A program made the position numbers and the translations under genes. From Sesamum alatum (Eukaryota; Streptophyta; Magnoliopsida; Lamiales; Pedaliaceae): a stretch of 64,000 nucleotides of DNA. Under the pieces are notes generated by a model. It saw only the letters and a list, made by a program, of their open reading frames with translations. It did no database searches and was not told where the DNA came from. The DNA is taken from contig JACGWO010000002.1 in assembly GCA_034509735.1 (NCBI GenBank), positions 27,637,636 through 27,701,635 on the forward strand, given 5' to 3'. Below, one piece after another: positions 48,838 through 61,656 of the stretch. Positions within the stretch are counted from its first letter, which is position 1. Each line of letters begins with the position of its first letter.

Positions 48838-51800
48838 CTAGCGTCTAAGAATGTGTTTGGAACGGTGATGAGATCTCGGTTCCTTTGCTTGCGCTATTGC
48901 ACCGTTGTTATCACAGAAGATGACAACAGGCACGGCGATGCTAGGCACCACACCCAACTCTTGGATGTAGTTTATCATCCAAACCGCTTCCTTAGCAGCT
49001 TCTGAAGCTGCTCTGTATTCAGCCTCTGTGGTGGAGTCAGCAGTGGTTGGTTGTTTGGAACTTTTCCAAGCCACTACCCCTCCATTGAGCTTGAATACGT
49101 AACCCGATTGAGACTTGGCATCATCGTCATCAGACTGGAAGCTAGCGTCGCTAAAGCCTTCCAGGATCAGCTCTCCATTGCCATAGACTAAGAATATTTC
49201 CTTAGTCCTCCTTAGGTACTTAAGGATGCCCTTAACAGCATTCCAATGTGCCTTTCCTGCACAGGACTGATATCTGCTTGTCACGCTCAAAGCGTACGCA
49301 ATGTCAGGCCTAGTGCAATGGACCGCATATTGGATGCTACCTACGGCAGAAGCATAGGGGATGACTTTCATCCTTTCAAGTTCCTCATCAGTCTGTGGGG
49401 ACTGTTTCTTGGACAACTTGATCCCATGCCTCATGGGAAGGAATCCTCGTTTGGAGTTGTCCATTCGATATCTCTTTAGGACTTTCTCCATATACGAGTT
49501 TTGGGTGAGCCCTAACATCCTTTTAGATCTGTCCTTGACAATCTGGATGCCTAGGATGTAGGAGGCTTCACCCAAGTCCTTCATGGAAAACTAGGTTGAC
49601 AACCATGCTTTTGTGTCTCCTAACATTCTTACGTCATTACCAATGAGTAGAATGTCATCCACATAAAGCACTAGGAACACTATTGAGCTCCCACTGACCT
49701 TTTTGTATACACAAGGGTCGGATTCGTTCTTGATGAAGTCATATCCCCGTATTACTTCATCAAAGCGAATGTTCCAACTTCGGGAGGCTTGTTTGAGGCC
49801 ATAGATGGACTTCTGGAGACGACAGACCTTCTGTTCTTCTCCACTGAACCGTGAAACCCTCCGGCTGATCCATATAGATCTCTTCTTCAACGAAACCGTT
49901 GAGGAAGGCCGTTTTCACGTCCATCTGTCATATCTCATAGTCATACCATGCTGCTATGGCGAGCAGGATCTGAATGGACTTAGCCATGGCTACTGGCGAG
50001 TAGGTATCCTCAAAATCGACCCCGGGTCGTTGAGTGTATCCCTTAGCTACAAGCCTAGCCTTTAAGGTTGTGACTTCTCCATCAACGCCAAGTTTGCGCT
50101 TGTAGAACCACTTACAGCCCACTGGCTTAACACCTTTTGGTGGATCTACAAGTCTCCAGACTTGGTTCTCTCGTTCATGGAGTCCATTTCGGTTTTCATG
50201 GCCTCAAGCCATTTCCCGGAGTCGATGTCAGACATCGCTTCTCCATGTGTCTTAGGATCGTTATCCAAAAGACCGGTCGCACTTAGAAAGCCGTATCTCA
50301 CTGGAGGTCTGGACTCTCTAGTAGACCTACGGAGAATGGGAACGTCAGTGGTGACTGTGGGCGCTGACTGTATCGGAGCCGCGGCGGTTCAGGGACCGGG
50401 GCTGGCTGTTCCTGAGGCTGTCCTCCATGCCTAGCATGTTTGACTCCTCGAGGTTGGTCAGCCCTTCGGGTGTCTATCCTGAATCCTCTAAGTGAGGGTT
50501 CCGTGGCTAGCTCTGATGGCTAGATTCCATCGCATGATTCCTCAAGGATCAGCTCATCAGGTTGGACATCCTCTGGGAAGCCTTGTTCCAAGAATATTGC
50601 ATTCCTTGAAACAAATACCTTTTGTTCCAAGGGGTCATAAAAGTAATAACCCGCAGTTTCTTTAGGGTAATCCAACGAACCTGCATAAGCTAGACCTAGA
50701 TTCTAGCTTATCTCCTACTAAACCTCTTGACGTATGCGGGGCTACCCCACACTTTCAAGTAGTTGTAGGATGCAGGCTTGCCGTGCCATAATCTCATATG
50801 GCGTTTAGGTCAATGCACTGGTAGGCGCCAAATTCAGTAACTTGGCCGCCGTTTTCTAGTGCATAGCCCCAAAAGGATAAGGGCAATTTGGTAAAAACTC
50901 ATCATGGACCGAACCATGTCCAATAGGGTTCGATTCCTCCTTTCAAAGACACCATTCAATTGTGGTGTTCCGGGAGGTGTCCATTCTGATATTATACCAT
51001 GTTCTTTTAGATAATTTAGGAACTCGGTACTAAGGTATTCACCGCCTCGGTCTGACCGTAGGACTTTAATTTTGCAGTTGGTCTGGTTCTCCACTTCAAG
51101 TCTGAATTGTTTAAACCTCTCAAGAGCTTCAGACTTGTACCTCATTAGGTAAAACATAACCATACCGTGAATGATCATCGGTAAAGGTTATGAAGTAGGA
51201 GAATCCACCTAGGGCCTGCGTCCTTAGTGGTCCACATACGTCTGTATGGACCAAGTCCAACAGACCTGTGGCAAGCCTGCTTTATCCTACAAAGGGCTTC
51301 TTGGTCATTTTCCCTCTTAGACAAGATTCACAAGTTGGTAGCTTACTCAAGTCCCCTACCTCTAGGTTCTTTGAGTCTGCCAACTTTTTCATCCTATCTT
51401 GGGATATGTGACCTAGCCTAGCGTGCCACAGTCGTGCGTTCCCGTTATTATCTAATTTACGTTTGTGTTGAGCGTTAAGAACGAAGTTCGTTTGTTGCAA
51501 GATATAGAGCCCGTTATTTAATGTACCAAGTAGATGAGCAATTCCACACCTCATCAAATAAAAGCAATTTTTATTGATTCTAAACTCATAACCACTATTG
51601 TACAACAATGGAATGGAAATGATGTTTTTAATCATACTAGGTACAAAATAAACTTGCTCTAATTCTATGCTAATGCTATCACTAATCACTAGAGTGGCAG
51701 ATCCTACTGCTTCTGCCGAGATGGCCTTGCCATTCCCAAGCTTTAGGATCATTTCCCCGCTACCCCAGTTTTCTGCTTCTTTTCAGCACCTGCAAGTTAA

Positions 51801-52244
51801 TGCAAATGTGAGCTCCACAGCCGGTACCTAATACCCAAGAGGCAGAATTAGTGACCATATTAACCTCAATCACAAAAATACCTTGGTTCGAGAAGAGTTT
51901 GGGGCACTCTCTCTTCCAATGCCCTTTCTCACGGCAGTTGATACATATGTCATATCCCTTTGACTGTTGCTTGGAGACAACCTTTCCCTTTCCTTTATCT
52001 TTCCCCTCTTTGGCAATGGGAATACTCTTAGCGTTTGTAGCTGCTTTGACGACCTTTCCCTTCCCGTTCTTCTTTTTCCAACGTCCGGCACCCTTGCCTT
52101 TCATCTTGGAAGTCGAAGCACCTCCAAACAATACTGAAGGCGTGGACTTCTTAGTCGTTGCCTCGTATTGCACCAACATATTAATCAACTCATGAATGCC
52201 CTTCTCAAGTGCGTTCATGTTATAGTTGACGATAAATTGGTCGA
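48838..52244 (-). pseudogene. B copia gag-pol polyprotein, truncated and frameshifted
   Basis: On the minus strand, from 52244: the C-terminal half of gag with zinc knuckle CINCREKGHWKREC, protease in which the catalytic Asp is replaced (WVLGTGCGAHIC, near 51826), GAG-pre-integrase LWHARLGHISQDRMKKL, integrase with LRSDRGGEY and FERRNRTLLDMV, reverse transcriptase (VDVKTAFL region; YVDD near 49660) and RNase H (SDASFQ, TTEAEY, CDNNGAIAQ). The frame changes near 51755, 51200, 50830-50430, 49925 and 49590. A TAG at about 48838 replaces a Tyr codon conserved in A1. Non-functional. Confidence 0.85.
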
Positions 52245-52321
52245 AGGAAATGCATTATCAAATTTTAAGTTTTTTTCTACAACAAATTGTCGAAGTAAAA
52301 GTTAATGCAAGATGTAATTAC
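52245..52321. repeat. Second copy of B's left flank
   Basis: It matches 46897-46973 with one or two differences and ends in ATTAC directly before the right LTR. Confidence 0.9.
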
Positions 52322-54260
52322 TGAAAGATTGTGGATCGTCCTGGGAAAATAGCGCGAATGCGGAAGCGCGATATAAAATAAAATTGCGGAATTAAATCAT
52401 GCTTTAATAGAAATTAAAGAACACGTTCAAGAGGTGTGCCCTTGAGATTCCCGGGTGTTCGGTCTATCTCATGACATAAACAACATACAATAATCATGGA
52501 GGCCATAGGATTGAAAATAAAGAGGGACGAAAATCTTAAAACGAGACCTACCCGTTGTCGTTTTCGTCTTCAACGGCTACTCGCGTTGTTCCCCGTTTTG
52601 CACCAAGAACTCGTTCTTGAGATCCTCCAAATCGTGACACACGATCCACCCACGTATTCCTGCACGTCGTGCTAGCAACGAACAAGTATTAATTTGGAGA
52701 GGATAGATCAACCCCGCGTTATGAATTAACGGGATCGATCTTCCTTAGTTCAATGTTCCAAGAACAAAAGAACAAGAAAAATAATATTTTCTTGGTAAGA
52801 GAGAGAGAGGGGCGGACGAGAGAGGAGAGGAGAGAGTGTGTGTTGTGTGTGTGTTTTTCAAGAATCATCATCCTCCAATTGTAGGAGGCTAGGGGTTTAT
52901 ATAGAGGATGAGTTTAATTCTCTTCAAACTCCAACTCTAAGAACTCTATTTTGACTAGGATTTTGACCTAGTCAAAGTCCTAGTCAAAGTAGTATTTGAC
53001 CAAGTCAAATCAATCCTAGCCATCCATCTCTCCTTTCCATCTCAACAGTTGATTTAATTTAATGGAATATTTAAAACCTATTAAATATCCCAAGAGGCCA
53101 AATAAATATAAATATTTATTTTAAGCCCATTAAATAAATTCCCTTAATAAATCTAATTTATTAATATAATTCCTTTTATCAAATAGAAGGAATTAATTCT
53201 CCAAGAAAATAAAGGACCCGATTAAATCCAATTTAATCATTCCTATTCTCCGATATTTAATTCTAAATTAAATACTAAATGTGTGTGTGGATAGTGTGTC
53301 ACTCTTTAGGTTCACCTTTCAGCTAGACTTGGTCGGATTCGTAGAATCTGTCCATTACCATGGTGGCCATCTAGCAACGGTCCCATGGCACTAGAGACTA
53401 GGTGAAATATTCGGGGATGAACATTTAGGTTCTAACAGTACACTCGTCCTTCTGTCTACGGTCTCACCACTTAGGGTCTAGGGCATGAGAAGTGCAGGTA
53501 CCCATTTTGCACCTAAGTGTCGGTCTGTCCTTACTAAACGCCACAGATTTTAGGGACAAGACACAGAGCATATGTGAGACTCAACTGTCAATGCCTTTTC
53601 ACAGGAGACAGATCCTTTTTTGGAAACTACTGTCACTCTGTATACCAGAGCTGCACTAGACATGGCTTATGACTACTCAAGTGCTTCTTGGCAATATCTC
53701 ACCATATCTAAGATACAGACCTGACATACAGGTAAACTCAGCAGTTCCTCAAGTCAAAAGGACTTGACCTGTACCGTTGGAACCGGGAACACACGTCATA
53801 CCTTGCTGACCATACTCAAGGTCCTCCGTAAGACGGTTCCGCGAGTCACCTTAGTCAGCTGCTTCCTAGCAGGCTAACCCACTAACACTGCTTAGACGAC
53901 CTTCGTCACCCATCGATAAAACACGACAGCAGATGCTTTGTGCAAGTCTCAAAGGGAATCTCGATACCCATTTTCGAGATTCCTTGACTTGGAGATTTCC
54001 GGATTGATTCGGCAAGACTGATTTCATGGACCTTCCTCCAGGCGTAGTCCCAGTCCCCGAAATAGATTCTCAGTCCGTGGGTTTTGTTTGCGTAGCGAAC
54101 AGATATGTAAAAAGCAAGTAGAAGTGAACGCAAACAAAGTAATGCCATAATGAATTTCACTTCTTTATTCATAAATATTTTTATCAAAACACACTGAAAT
54201 TGTCTAGACATAGGTTACATTTTTTTGCCAAGATTGGCTACATGGTCACCTATTCTAACA
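52322..54260 (-). repeat. B 5' LTR
   Basis: 1939 bp, ending on the plus strand in GGTCACCTATTCTAACA. It lacks a short segment (about 36 bp near 53540) that the other LTR retains in part. Confidence 0.85.
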
Positions 54261-54265
54261 ATTAC

Positions 54266-54634
54266 AACAACTAGAGCCACGTAGCGAAAGGTGACGACTT
54301 TTGTTGATTTTTTTTATTACGAACTTTTACGTTGTACCAAAAGCTACTTTTTTCGTAGCAAACACTAGGTAATGGCTACAGTTTGAAAATCGTAGCAAAA
54401 GATAGTTATTTTTTCTATTATATTTGCTACGGAAATGATATCGTAACAAATGAGAATTGTTTCGTTGCAAAAGGGTATTTTGCTACGAAATTTATCTGTA
54501 GCAAAGCATTTGCTACACCGGTATACACTACAGACAAAATTCGTAGCAATATCGTAGCAAAAGGTTTTTGCTACGAATTTCAGCCTTTTGCGACGATTCT
54601 TACATGGTAACTAAAAGCCTTTTTTCTTATAGTG
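54266..54634. mobile_element. Right end of a non-autonomous CACTA-like element
   Basis: It ends TTTTTTCTTATAGTG at 54634 and carries subterminal repeats GTAGCAAA/TTTGCTACGA on both strands. The left terminus is not visible next to element B. It lies against, and probably interrupted, the LTR of A2. Confidence 0.6.
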
Positions 54635-55073
54635 ATTGTTCTAGTTCCTTGTTTTGATACAAAAGAGCTATAGGCAAATCGATCACGTTAATTAATAACG
54701 CTAGGTTGATTTTTACCTCCGATATAAATTCTCTTGATTTCTTGCTAGCACAGGGGATCAAGATCCAGTGGACAATTAGAGGGTTCCTGTTTTGGAATCT
54801 TGGTGGCAAAAGATAGAACAACGTACGTAGGTGTTTGAAGGAAACAACAATGGGTAGGTTTCACGCTCCCTTTTGTTACAAACCCTAAGGCCACCATGAT
54901 AGTGCATGTTTTACTTTGATCATGAGATACACCGAACACCCAGGAGGTTTAAGGGAACACCCCTTGAACGTGTATTTACTTTCCGTTTAAGCATGTTTTA
55001 TATTTCACGTTTTAAATATTATCGCGCTTCCCACATTCGCGCTCCCTCCCGGGACGATCCACACTTGCTTTCA
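54635..55073 (+). repeat. A2 LTR, 3' part only
   Basis: It matches the last ~480 bp of the A1 LTR, from ATTGTTCTAGTTCC to the terminal GCTTTCA. The upstream part is absent. Confidence 0.75.
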
Positions 55074-55074
55074 G

Positions 55075-55086
55075 TGGTATCAGAGC
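55075..55086 (+). other. Primer-binding site of A2
   Basis: TGGTATCAGAGC begins one base after the LTR end, as in A1. Confidence 0.9.
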
Positions 55087-57195
55087 TCGGTTTGGTATAT
55101 TGGCCTAGGGTTTTATGTGCTATACGTGTTAAAGCATGTTTTACGTGGCATGATTTATATTTTATGGCATGCCATATTAACTAAGGATTTATGCCTTAAT
55201 TTTGCACATTAATTTTGGATCTTGGATTTCTACCATTTTTGAAATATTTTCTTGATTTCTTGAAGGAAAAACGGGGCAGAAATGCCATCGAAAAAAATAG
55301 AAAATGGGATCAACAGCTGCAGTCAGCCGACCGCACACGCAGTGCGCATGGCCAGGCATGCGCGCACACTGGCTGTGGTGCTTGCATGCGCGCACCCAGC
55401 CAGGCGCGCACAGCGCGAGCTCGGCAACGAGTAGAATCTGCCGGCCGCTCGCGTAGGAGGCGCGGCCAAGCACCTGTGCGCGCGCCTGACCAGCGCATCT
55501 AGCGCGCACGGCTGATGGATGGGCGGTCTGCCGGGCTGCACGCACAGGCAGCGGGGCTAGGCAACGCGCGCACGCAGGCAGGGGTCTGCGCGCGCACCCA
55601 GCCAGCGCACGCCAGTGCAGTTTACCGGTCGCGTGCTCAGACGCGCAGCAAGGCAGTGCTCATGGGCAGGGAGCCTGCGCGCAGGCAAGGGGCCTGCCCG
55701 CACACCCGGCCAACGTGCGCCTGCAGCAGGCTGTAGCGGGACCATTGCCCGTTTTTCCATTTTCGTCATCGTTTTTTAGAATTTTAAATTTCTGGCCTTG
55801 TTTCGGATTATTTCTGCAACTCTTTTTCTTGAAAGACACTATTTAAAAATATTTTATTTTTTGTTGGTTTGGAACTACCTAAAATTTAATATTGTTTAAA
55901 TAACGAGGAAAAGATTTCCTAGCAAGAAAATTGCAATGGTTGCACCAACGATCAAAATTTTTTTGATTAGTAATTATGTGCTTGTTGTATACATTTTATG
56001 ATATTGGTTATCATCGAATTATGTGAATAGCATGTTTACTTGCTTATGTGAAATGCTATTTGCGTTGATGAGATATGGATGATCACAAAGCCTCAGACCG
56101 TACATATGGTTTATTTTATGTTGGCCCTGTGTGCCTCGTTTTATTATTTTTTCTCTCTCTTCTCTAGTTGCCTTGAAATAATAAGGTTTTCTATCTCCCT
56201 TCAAATGTATTCCCCCCGGGTGTTCGTCGGGGTTTTTGTTTTACGTTGTAATGAGAGTAGTATAGTTGTGAGGTTTTATTTTAATTATATGAAGAAGATG
56301 AAGAATAGCCCAGAAGGAGGATTCCAAGGAGATCCATGGAGGCCCGGAGGACAAACAAGGCAAGGCCCATTAGTGTGTTGATGGATTACTATTACTTGAT
56401 GTAATAGTGTAGGACCAACCTAGATTGACCATAGATCCACTGCGGGCACAGTGGGTCGCATAGGATTTGGGCTTGTGATTGTCCGATAGGGGGCGTGCAA
56501 GGCTTTATTTTTGCATGTGGCATATCTGATGAATGAATGGTTTATTATCGTTTTGTTGCTACAGCATGCAAGTATTTATTATGAGGTCTCGGTCTTCAAA
56601 CTCTCACTTGGTTGGACCAAGCTAAAATATTAGACCTTTAATAAATGGAGAACCTTAGTTGTTCGTCTAAGTCTTCCATCCATGACAAAGTGAGAAAGCC
56701 AGTTTTAATCAATTGCGTGGTCTCACGAGTTGTGGCACGTCTCTTGTTCTGAAACCAAGCTGCACATTTGTTGTGAACAAAGTGAATACACTCTTGTTAC
56801 CTGTCTCACGAGTCGTGGGGGTAGCAGTCAATGCTATGATTCTGTTGATTGGGTCGGGTCTAACGCCTGAATAACGTGATTCGCGTGGAGTCCTCGGGAT
56901 CACGTAAAAGGGTGAGGCAAAATATCTTGAGAATCTCGTTGGAACGAGAATGGTATGGAGTACCTCCCACAAAGTTCTTTTTCCATTCGAATCGTAAAAG
57001 CGGGGTATGAAAAATTTCATTGTGGATCTCAAGCCTACTAGGAAAAGGTTTCCTGAAAACAACATTTGAGAGTGGCGTGTTTTCGTATACATAGTGAGAG
57101 CATTAAATGACTGAAGTGTAAGTCTTTAATTATTATTCAGACACCACTTTCATTCTGCTATTTGTTTTCTTTATTTTTAAATATATATTTAAACC
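55087..57195 (+). other. A2 leader with GC-rich segment
   Basis: About 2.1 kb untranslated, parallel to A1. The CpG-dense segment (55310-55740) is compositionally like A1's 23070-23565 but only loosely alignable. The downstream leader shares blocks with A1 such as TCTCACGAGTCGTGGGGGTA and CGTGGAGTCCTCG. Confidence 0.7.
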
Positions 57196-57649
57196 ATGTC
57201 TAAGAATCCATTATCCTCCATACTTGAGACAAACAAATTAAATGGAATAAATTACAACGAGTGGTTGCGCAATCTGAGGATAGTCATCGATTATGAGACC
57301 CAAAGCTATGTCATGGACAAGCCGTTCCCACGCACTTTGCCGGAAGAATCAATGCTAGAAGAACGTGAGACGTTTGAACTATGGCACCAGCATAACCGGA
57401 AAGTTCGTAGCATCATACTAGCATCTATGACTAATGAGATGCAGAAACAGTATGAAAGGCTAGGCGATATTCCTTCCATAATTGCTCGCCTAAAGGATTG
57501 CTATGCAGTCCCGAACCGGCGTATTAGGTATGTCACTACGAAGGCGTTCTTTGGAACTAAGATGACCGAAGGATCCTCTGTACATGAGCATGGGGTCAAG
57601 ATGCTTACATTAGTGGAAAAGCTCGAAAACCTCAAAGCTGAATCACATC
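57196..57649 (+). pseudogene. A2 copia gag, N-terminal fragment
   Basis: The open frame starts MSKNPLSSILETNKLNG and runs about 150 residues without a shift, parallel to A1 gag (NYNEWLRNLRIVIDYE; QKQYERLGDIPS; TKAFFGTKM). It stops being homologous at about 57649, where unrelated repeat sequence begins and a stop follows. No knuckle, protease or pol remains. Confidence 0.8.
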
Positions 57650-58042
57650 CACAATCCTGAGGTTTAATATAATTACAAATACATACTTGTTGTATAGAAA
57701 ATTACATTTACCGTATCTGAGGTTTGTACAATATTATATTACTTGTGGGTAAAGTGAGTAGTGTGGGTAAGAGGTCCCTGATACAAACTAATATAGGGAT
57801 AATCTACGAGAAGAGCCAATAAAAGTACGATGCCACCACTCGGGTTGGACCTCAATGCAGGGGAACCCCTGACACAGTTGTATGAAGCAATAAAGTATGA
57901 AGGCAAGTATTAGAAGACACGAGGTCACCTCGTGGGGTAGGTACAAGGAGGCCAAAGATGGGAGAATACGAGGTCCAAAGAAGAGGGGATCCTACGAGCT
58001 AATCTAAAAAAAATCCCAAATGGCATCAATTTCGATGAAGAT
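57650..58042. other. Repeat fragment, unidentified
   Basis: 57650-57735 resembles a fold-back arm (CCTGAGGTTTAATATAATTAC). 57770-58042 (CACTCGGGTTGGACC, ACGAGGTCACCTCGTGG) is unrecognised and may be the upstream part of the repeat that follows. Confidence 0.3.
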
Positions 58043-61000
58043 ATCATCGAACAACAAACCCCTAGAAAGATATAAAGTTAAGATTTGATACGAAGGTGGG
58101 TCACTCTCCGAGCCAATTTAAATAAGATCTCCAGCAACAGAATTTCAATGAGGATATTATCTTCCGCAAGTTTCAAGAAAGATATGTGATTAAGATTTGA
58201 TACGATGGTTGGCTGCTCTTCATCTATAAATACCATCTTCAATAAGGCAAAGACAAACCAACAATAGGGGAAAGAGAGAAGGTTAGGTAGTGGAAAACAA
58301 ATCCGTTGCATAAGAGTTGATCCTAAAGGTTGTTCGAATTCCTTCACCTTAAAAACTATCCCAGAGTATTTATTTCCTACCACATCAGGTTGCATATAAA
58401 AAACCACTCTTCATTTATCTTGCAAAAAAGCAAAGAAAAAAATTAATTTTGAAAAAGACAAAAAACTTCTTATACAAAATTTAATATTAATATTATTTTG
58501 CTCCAAAACCCCAACCCCTCTCTCTCAAAATAAGATCAACTCTTTCTTTCACTTTGATTATTGTAAACAGGTTGGATAAATGTTGGTGCATATAGTTGTT
58601 TCTTGACATTGGATGATTAGGGGAACTAATACATAAGAGAATCCCATCAACATTTAATGGACAAAAATGGCTAGTTTAGCAAAAATAAATTAAAACATTA
58701 GTATTTAAGTACAAAGTATGATAGATCGTAGTATTTAACCCCCTCAATATTTTAAAATATTAAAATTTGGTCCAAAGGTAATTTTGTCCGAAAAATGGGT
58801 CAAATTATAGTAAAATTTTTTATCAGGCGTATTTTTGAAATAACACGTGATAATTTCATAGGAACCCTATCGATGGAGTTAAATGTAAGACATAACAAAC
58901 CTTAGGAAAGGTAAATGTAATTTTTCATCTAATAAGGATGTATTTGTAATTATGTCGAACCTCAGGGGTGTAGATGTAATTTATCCTATTTTATTTTAAG
59001 CTAAACTTCAATTTACCCCCCTTTGTTTTTGTAAAACTCGACGCTAAGCCCCCCTTCCGTTAGAAAGTAACAGAATGTGTAGAAAAAACGCAAGAGGTGT
59101 GCTTTCGGGAGTGTTTTGGCGTCCTTGCATAATTTTTTGGGGCATTTATGACTAAAATGCTCTTATTGTGACCTTGGGCATTTTTTTACTTATTTTTAGC
59201 TTGTTTTGAGTGATTTTTTACATTTTCATCTCTCTAAAAAATTAAATAATTTTTTAAAATGTATTTATTTAACAATACAAAAAAGTATAAATTTTTTAAA
59301 GTTTTATAGTTTAAATTAAAAAATTAAATTTAAATCACAAAATTAATATACTAAATTCATTTTTTAAATTTAAAAATTTTATATAGCGAATATAAAATTA
59401 ATTAATTATAAAAAATACAGACCACTAACTAATTTAAATTATTAGTTAATTAAAAATATTAAATAAATTATATTTATTTAAATTAATATTATAAGCATTG
59501 AAAATAAAAATTTGATACTTTTCTTTAATTATTTTTAAATTTTAAATGAATTATCTTAAATTTAAATAATTCAAATATTTAGTAATTTTAAAATTTAAAA
59601 TTTAAAATTTAAAAAAGTTGGGCGGCGACGACTGTCGTCGCCCAATTTGAGGGCGACCACTACCGTTGCCCCCTTTGTGTTGTCCTGGGTGACAGCTAGT
59701 CGCCCATCTGCGCTGGGAGGGCAGCATGGTTGGCCCAATAAAATACCGTTCCCCAGATCTCCCTTGGGTGACCGTCGTGGTTGCCCAGATTTCCTTTGGG
59801 GTACGGCAATGGGTATCGCCCAAATATTCCATGCACGGTCGCCTACAATAGGGCGACGACGCTATGCGGTGGGCGGTCGGGGAGGGCGGGGGAAGGATTT
59901 GTGGGGGTGGGGGAATGATGGGTTAATTATTTAATATATTTTTTATTTTTATTATTTATTATTTTTAATTATTCATATAATATATATTTAAAATTTGTTA
60001 AATTTAGGCTATTAATTTTTTTTATAGATCCAACGATTGAGATGAATTGGTTAAATTATCCAGCTCTTATACATTAAAAAAGATCCAATGGTCATCATAA
60101 TAAGAAATAATATATAACAGATAAGGGTATAATGGTCAATTAATAAAAATACTATCGTTGTTGAGTATATTAATGGAGAGGGGCAAGTGAGTTCGATTTA
60201 AGAACACAGAGGGAGGTTGTCTATCTTTTAAATACAAAGGAGTTTTAGCTCAGGTTTTAAAATATTGTGGTTTTTTTACAAAATTTGGTCTTAGTTTTAC
60301 TTTGAATTGGTAAGGTCGGGAAAATAACACTTTTCGTCCTGTAAATTAGGGCCTTTCTATTTTTGATCCCATTGATTACGGGATTCTCACTTTTAGCCCC
60401 GTAACTTCTAAAAAGTAACCACCTCTTCACGTTGGATTATTAGGGCCTTCCATCACTTGTTGACTATAATACCGCCACCTCTTCACGTTGGATTATTTTG
60501 TGGTGAGGCCCACTGTATCGGCGCTTTTGTTGAGTTTCTACTTCTCTTGGCCTATTGGTTGAACGCGTGCGGAAATTAGATGTTCCGAAAATTTCGCAAG
60601 CTTTGGAATTAAAAATTTATATATCTATATCTAAATATATAGCAAAACCAAGTTGATTTCAGTTAAACTAATTTTAACTCAATTCTCAATTCTTAAAACT
60701 TTGTGATTTTTAATTGTTAAAAAAAAATCTCATTGATAGAATTCTCAACCATTTTAAATTAAAAATTAAATTCGTGTTTATCTACAAAAACCCTATCTTC
60801 AAGGTTAATGTTTATCTATACTAAATTTTACCTTCAAAATTAGGACACTAATTCAATTTGTATTTATTTTAAACAAATTCAAATTTTATGATTAATTTTT
60901 TATCATAAAAAATATATAATTCTCTTAACACCAATCATTTATTTCATTTTAATCATATATTTTTTAATCTAAACTTATATAGATCTCTTCGTATATCTCA

Positions 61001-61225
61001 TGTAGATTTTTTATTTTCAATAAGGTTAAATCATTATTTTTTGCAACTAGTTATTTCATGAACATATTGATAATTTTTATTGGTTCCTTAATACTGATAA
61101 AAACACGATTTTACTTTTCATTCAAGTTAAAGTCTTTTTTTCTTTTTCATAGTTTTATGATTGAATTTGATTTTCAATATTCCATTGTTTATCAGGTTTG
61201 AAAAATTATAGGCAACTATTCCATT
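58043..61225. repeat. Dispersed repeat, copy 2 (first copy at 6756-9150)
   Basis: It aligns with 6756-9150 but carries two extra segments, about 58360-58645 and about 60245-60580. The GC-rich island is at 59615-59930. From about 60610 it continues as the 5' part of the Helitron-like family. It is cut by the CACTA terminus at 61226. Confidence 0.7.
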
Positions 61226-61331
61226 CACTAGAAGAAATATTATATTTAACCATGACTAATTGCAATGGTTAATCGTAGTAAAAAGTCAATAACCACGGCT
61301 ACGCAACGATTATGGACCGTGGTTTTTACTG
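61226..61331. mobile_element. Left end of a CACTA-like element
   Basis: CACTAGAAGAAATATTATA at 61226 is followed by subterminal motifs (ACCATGACTAATTGC, GGACCGTGG) of the type in 44-363. The element is interrupted by LTR C2 at 61332; its right end is not in the window. Confidence 0.6.
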
Positions 61332-61656
61332 TTAGAGTAGGTGACCAGAAAGCCAATTGGATTGGCAGTTTTGGGAACTATTCGTCAATCTTTTTTAATA
61401 CAATATTATCCTGATGAAAATAGTAAGTATTCATCACTGGCATTGTGTTTGTTGTACTTACTACTAACATTGAACGGCGTTTCAACGTTACAACAAATGC
61501 CCACAGACGAATTGGATAACCCATGTAGTTGGGCTGCGCATTGGATGACGGCTATGAAAGCAACTTCTGAGGGTTGGTCTGAAACGTTCCAAGTCGAGGA
61601 CCTCGAGACTGGGCATCGAGTGTCCTATTGAGACTTGCACTAAGTATTGCATTCAC
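61332..61656 (+). repeat. C2 copia LTR, first 325 bp
   Basis: It starts TGTTAGAGTAGGTGACC and matches the C-type LTR. It is interrupted by an LTR in the opposite orientation at 61657. Confidence 0.7.

Larger units (their letters stand above)
46974..54260 (-). mobile_element. Ty1/copia retrotransposon B with duplicated left flank
   Basis: LTRs are at 46974-48664 (3' LTR) and 52322-54260 (5' LTR). The 5-bp duplication ATTAC lies outside both ends (46969-46973, 54261-54265). The internal region reads on the minus strand and belongs to the same family as A1. Its 5' portion (primer site, leader, first ~180 codons of gag) is absent. At 52245, inside gag, the sequence switches to a copy of the 77-bp left flank and then to the right LTR. 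The junction shows a 4-bp overlap (AGGA). Confidence 0.85.

Noticed and set aside
55189..55769. Open frames in the A2 GC-rich leader
   Set aside because: Same compositional explanation; they do not match the frames in A1.
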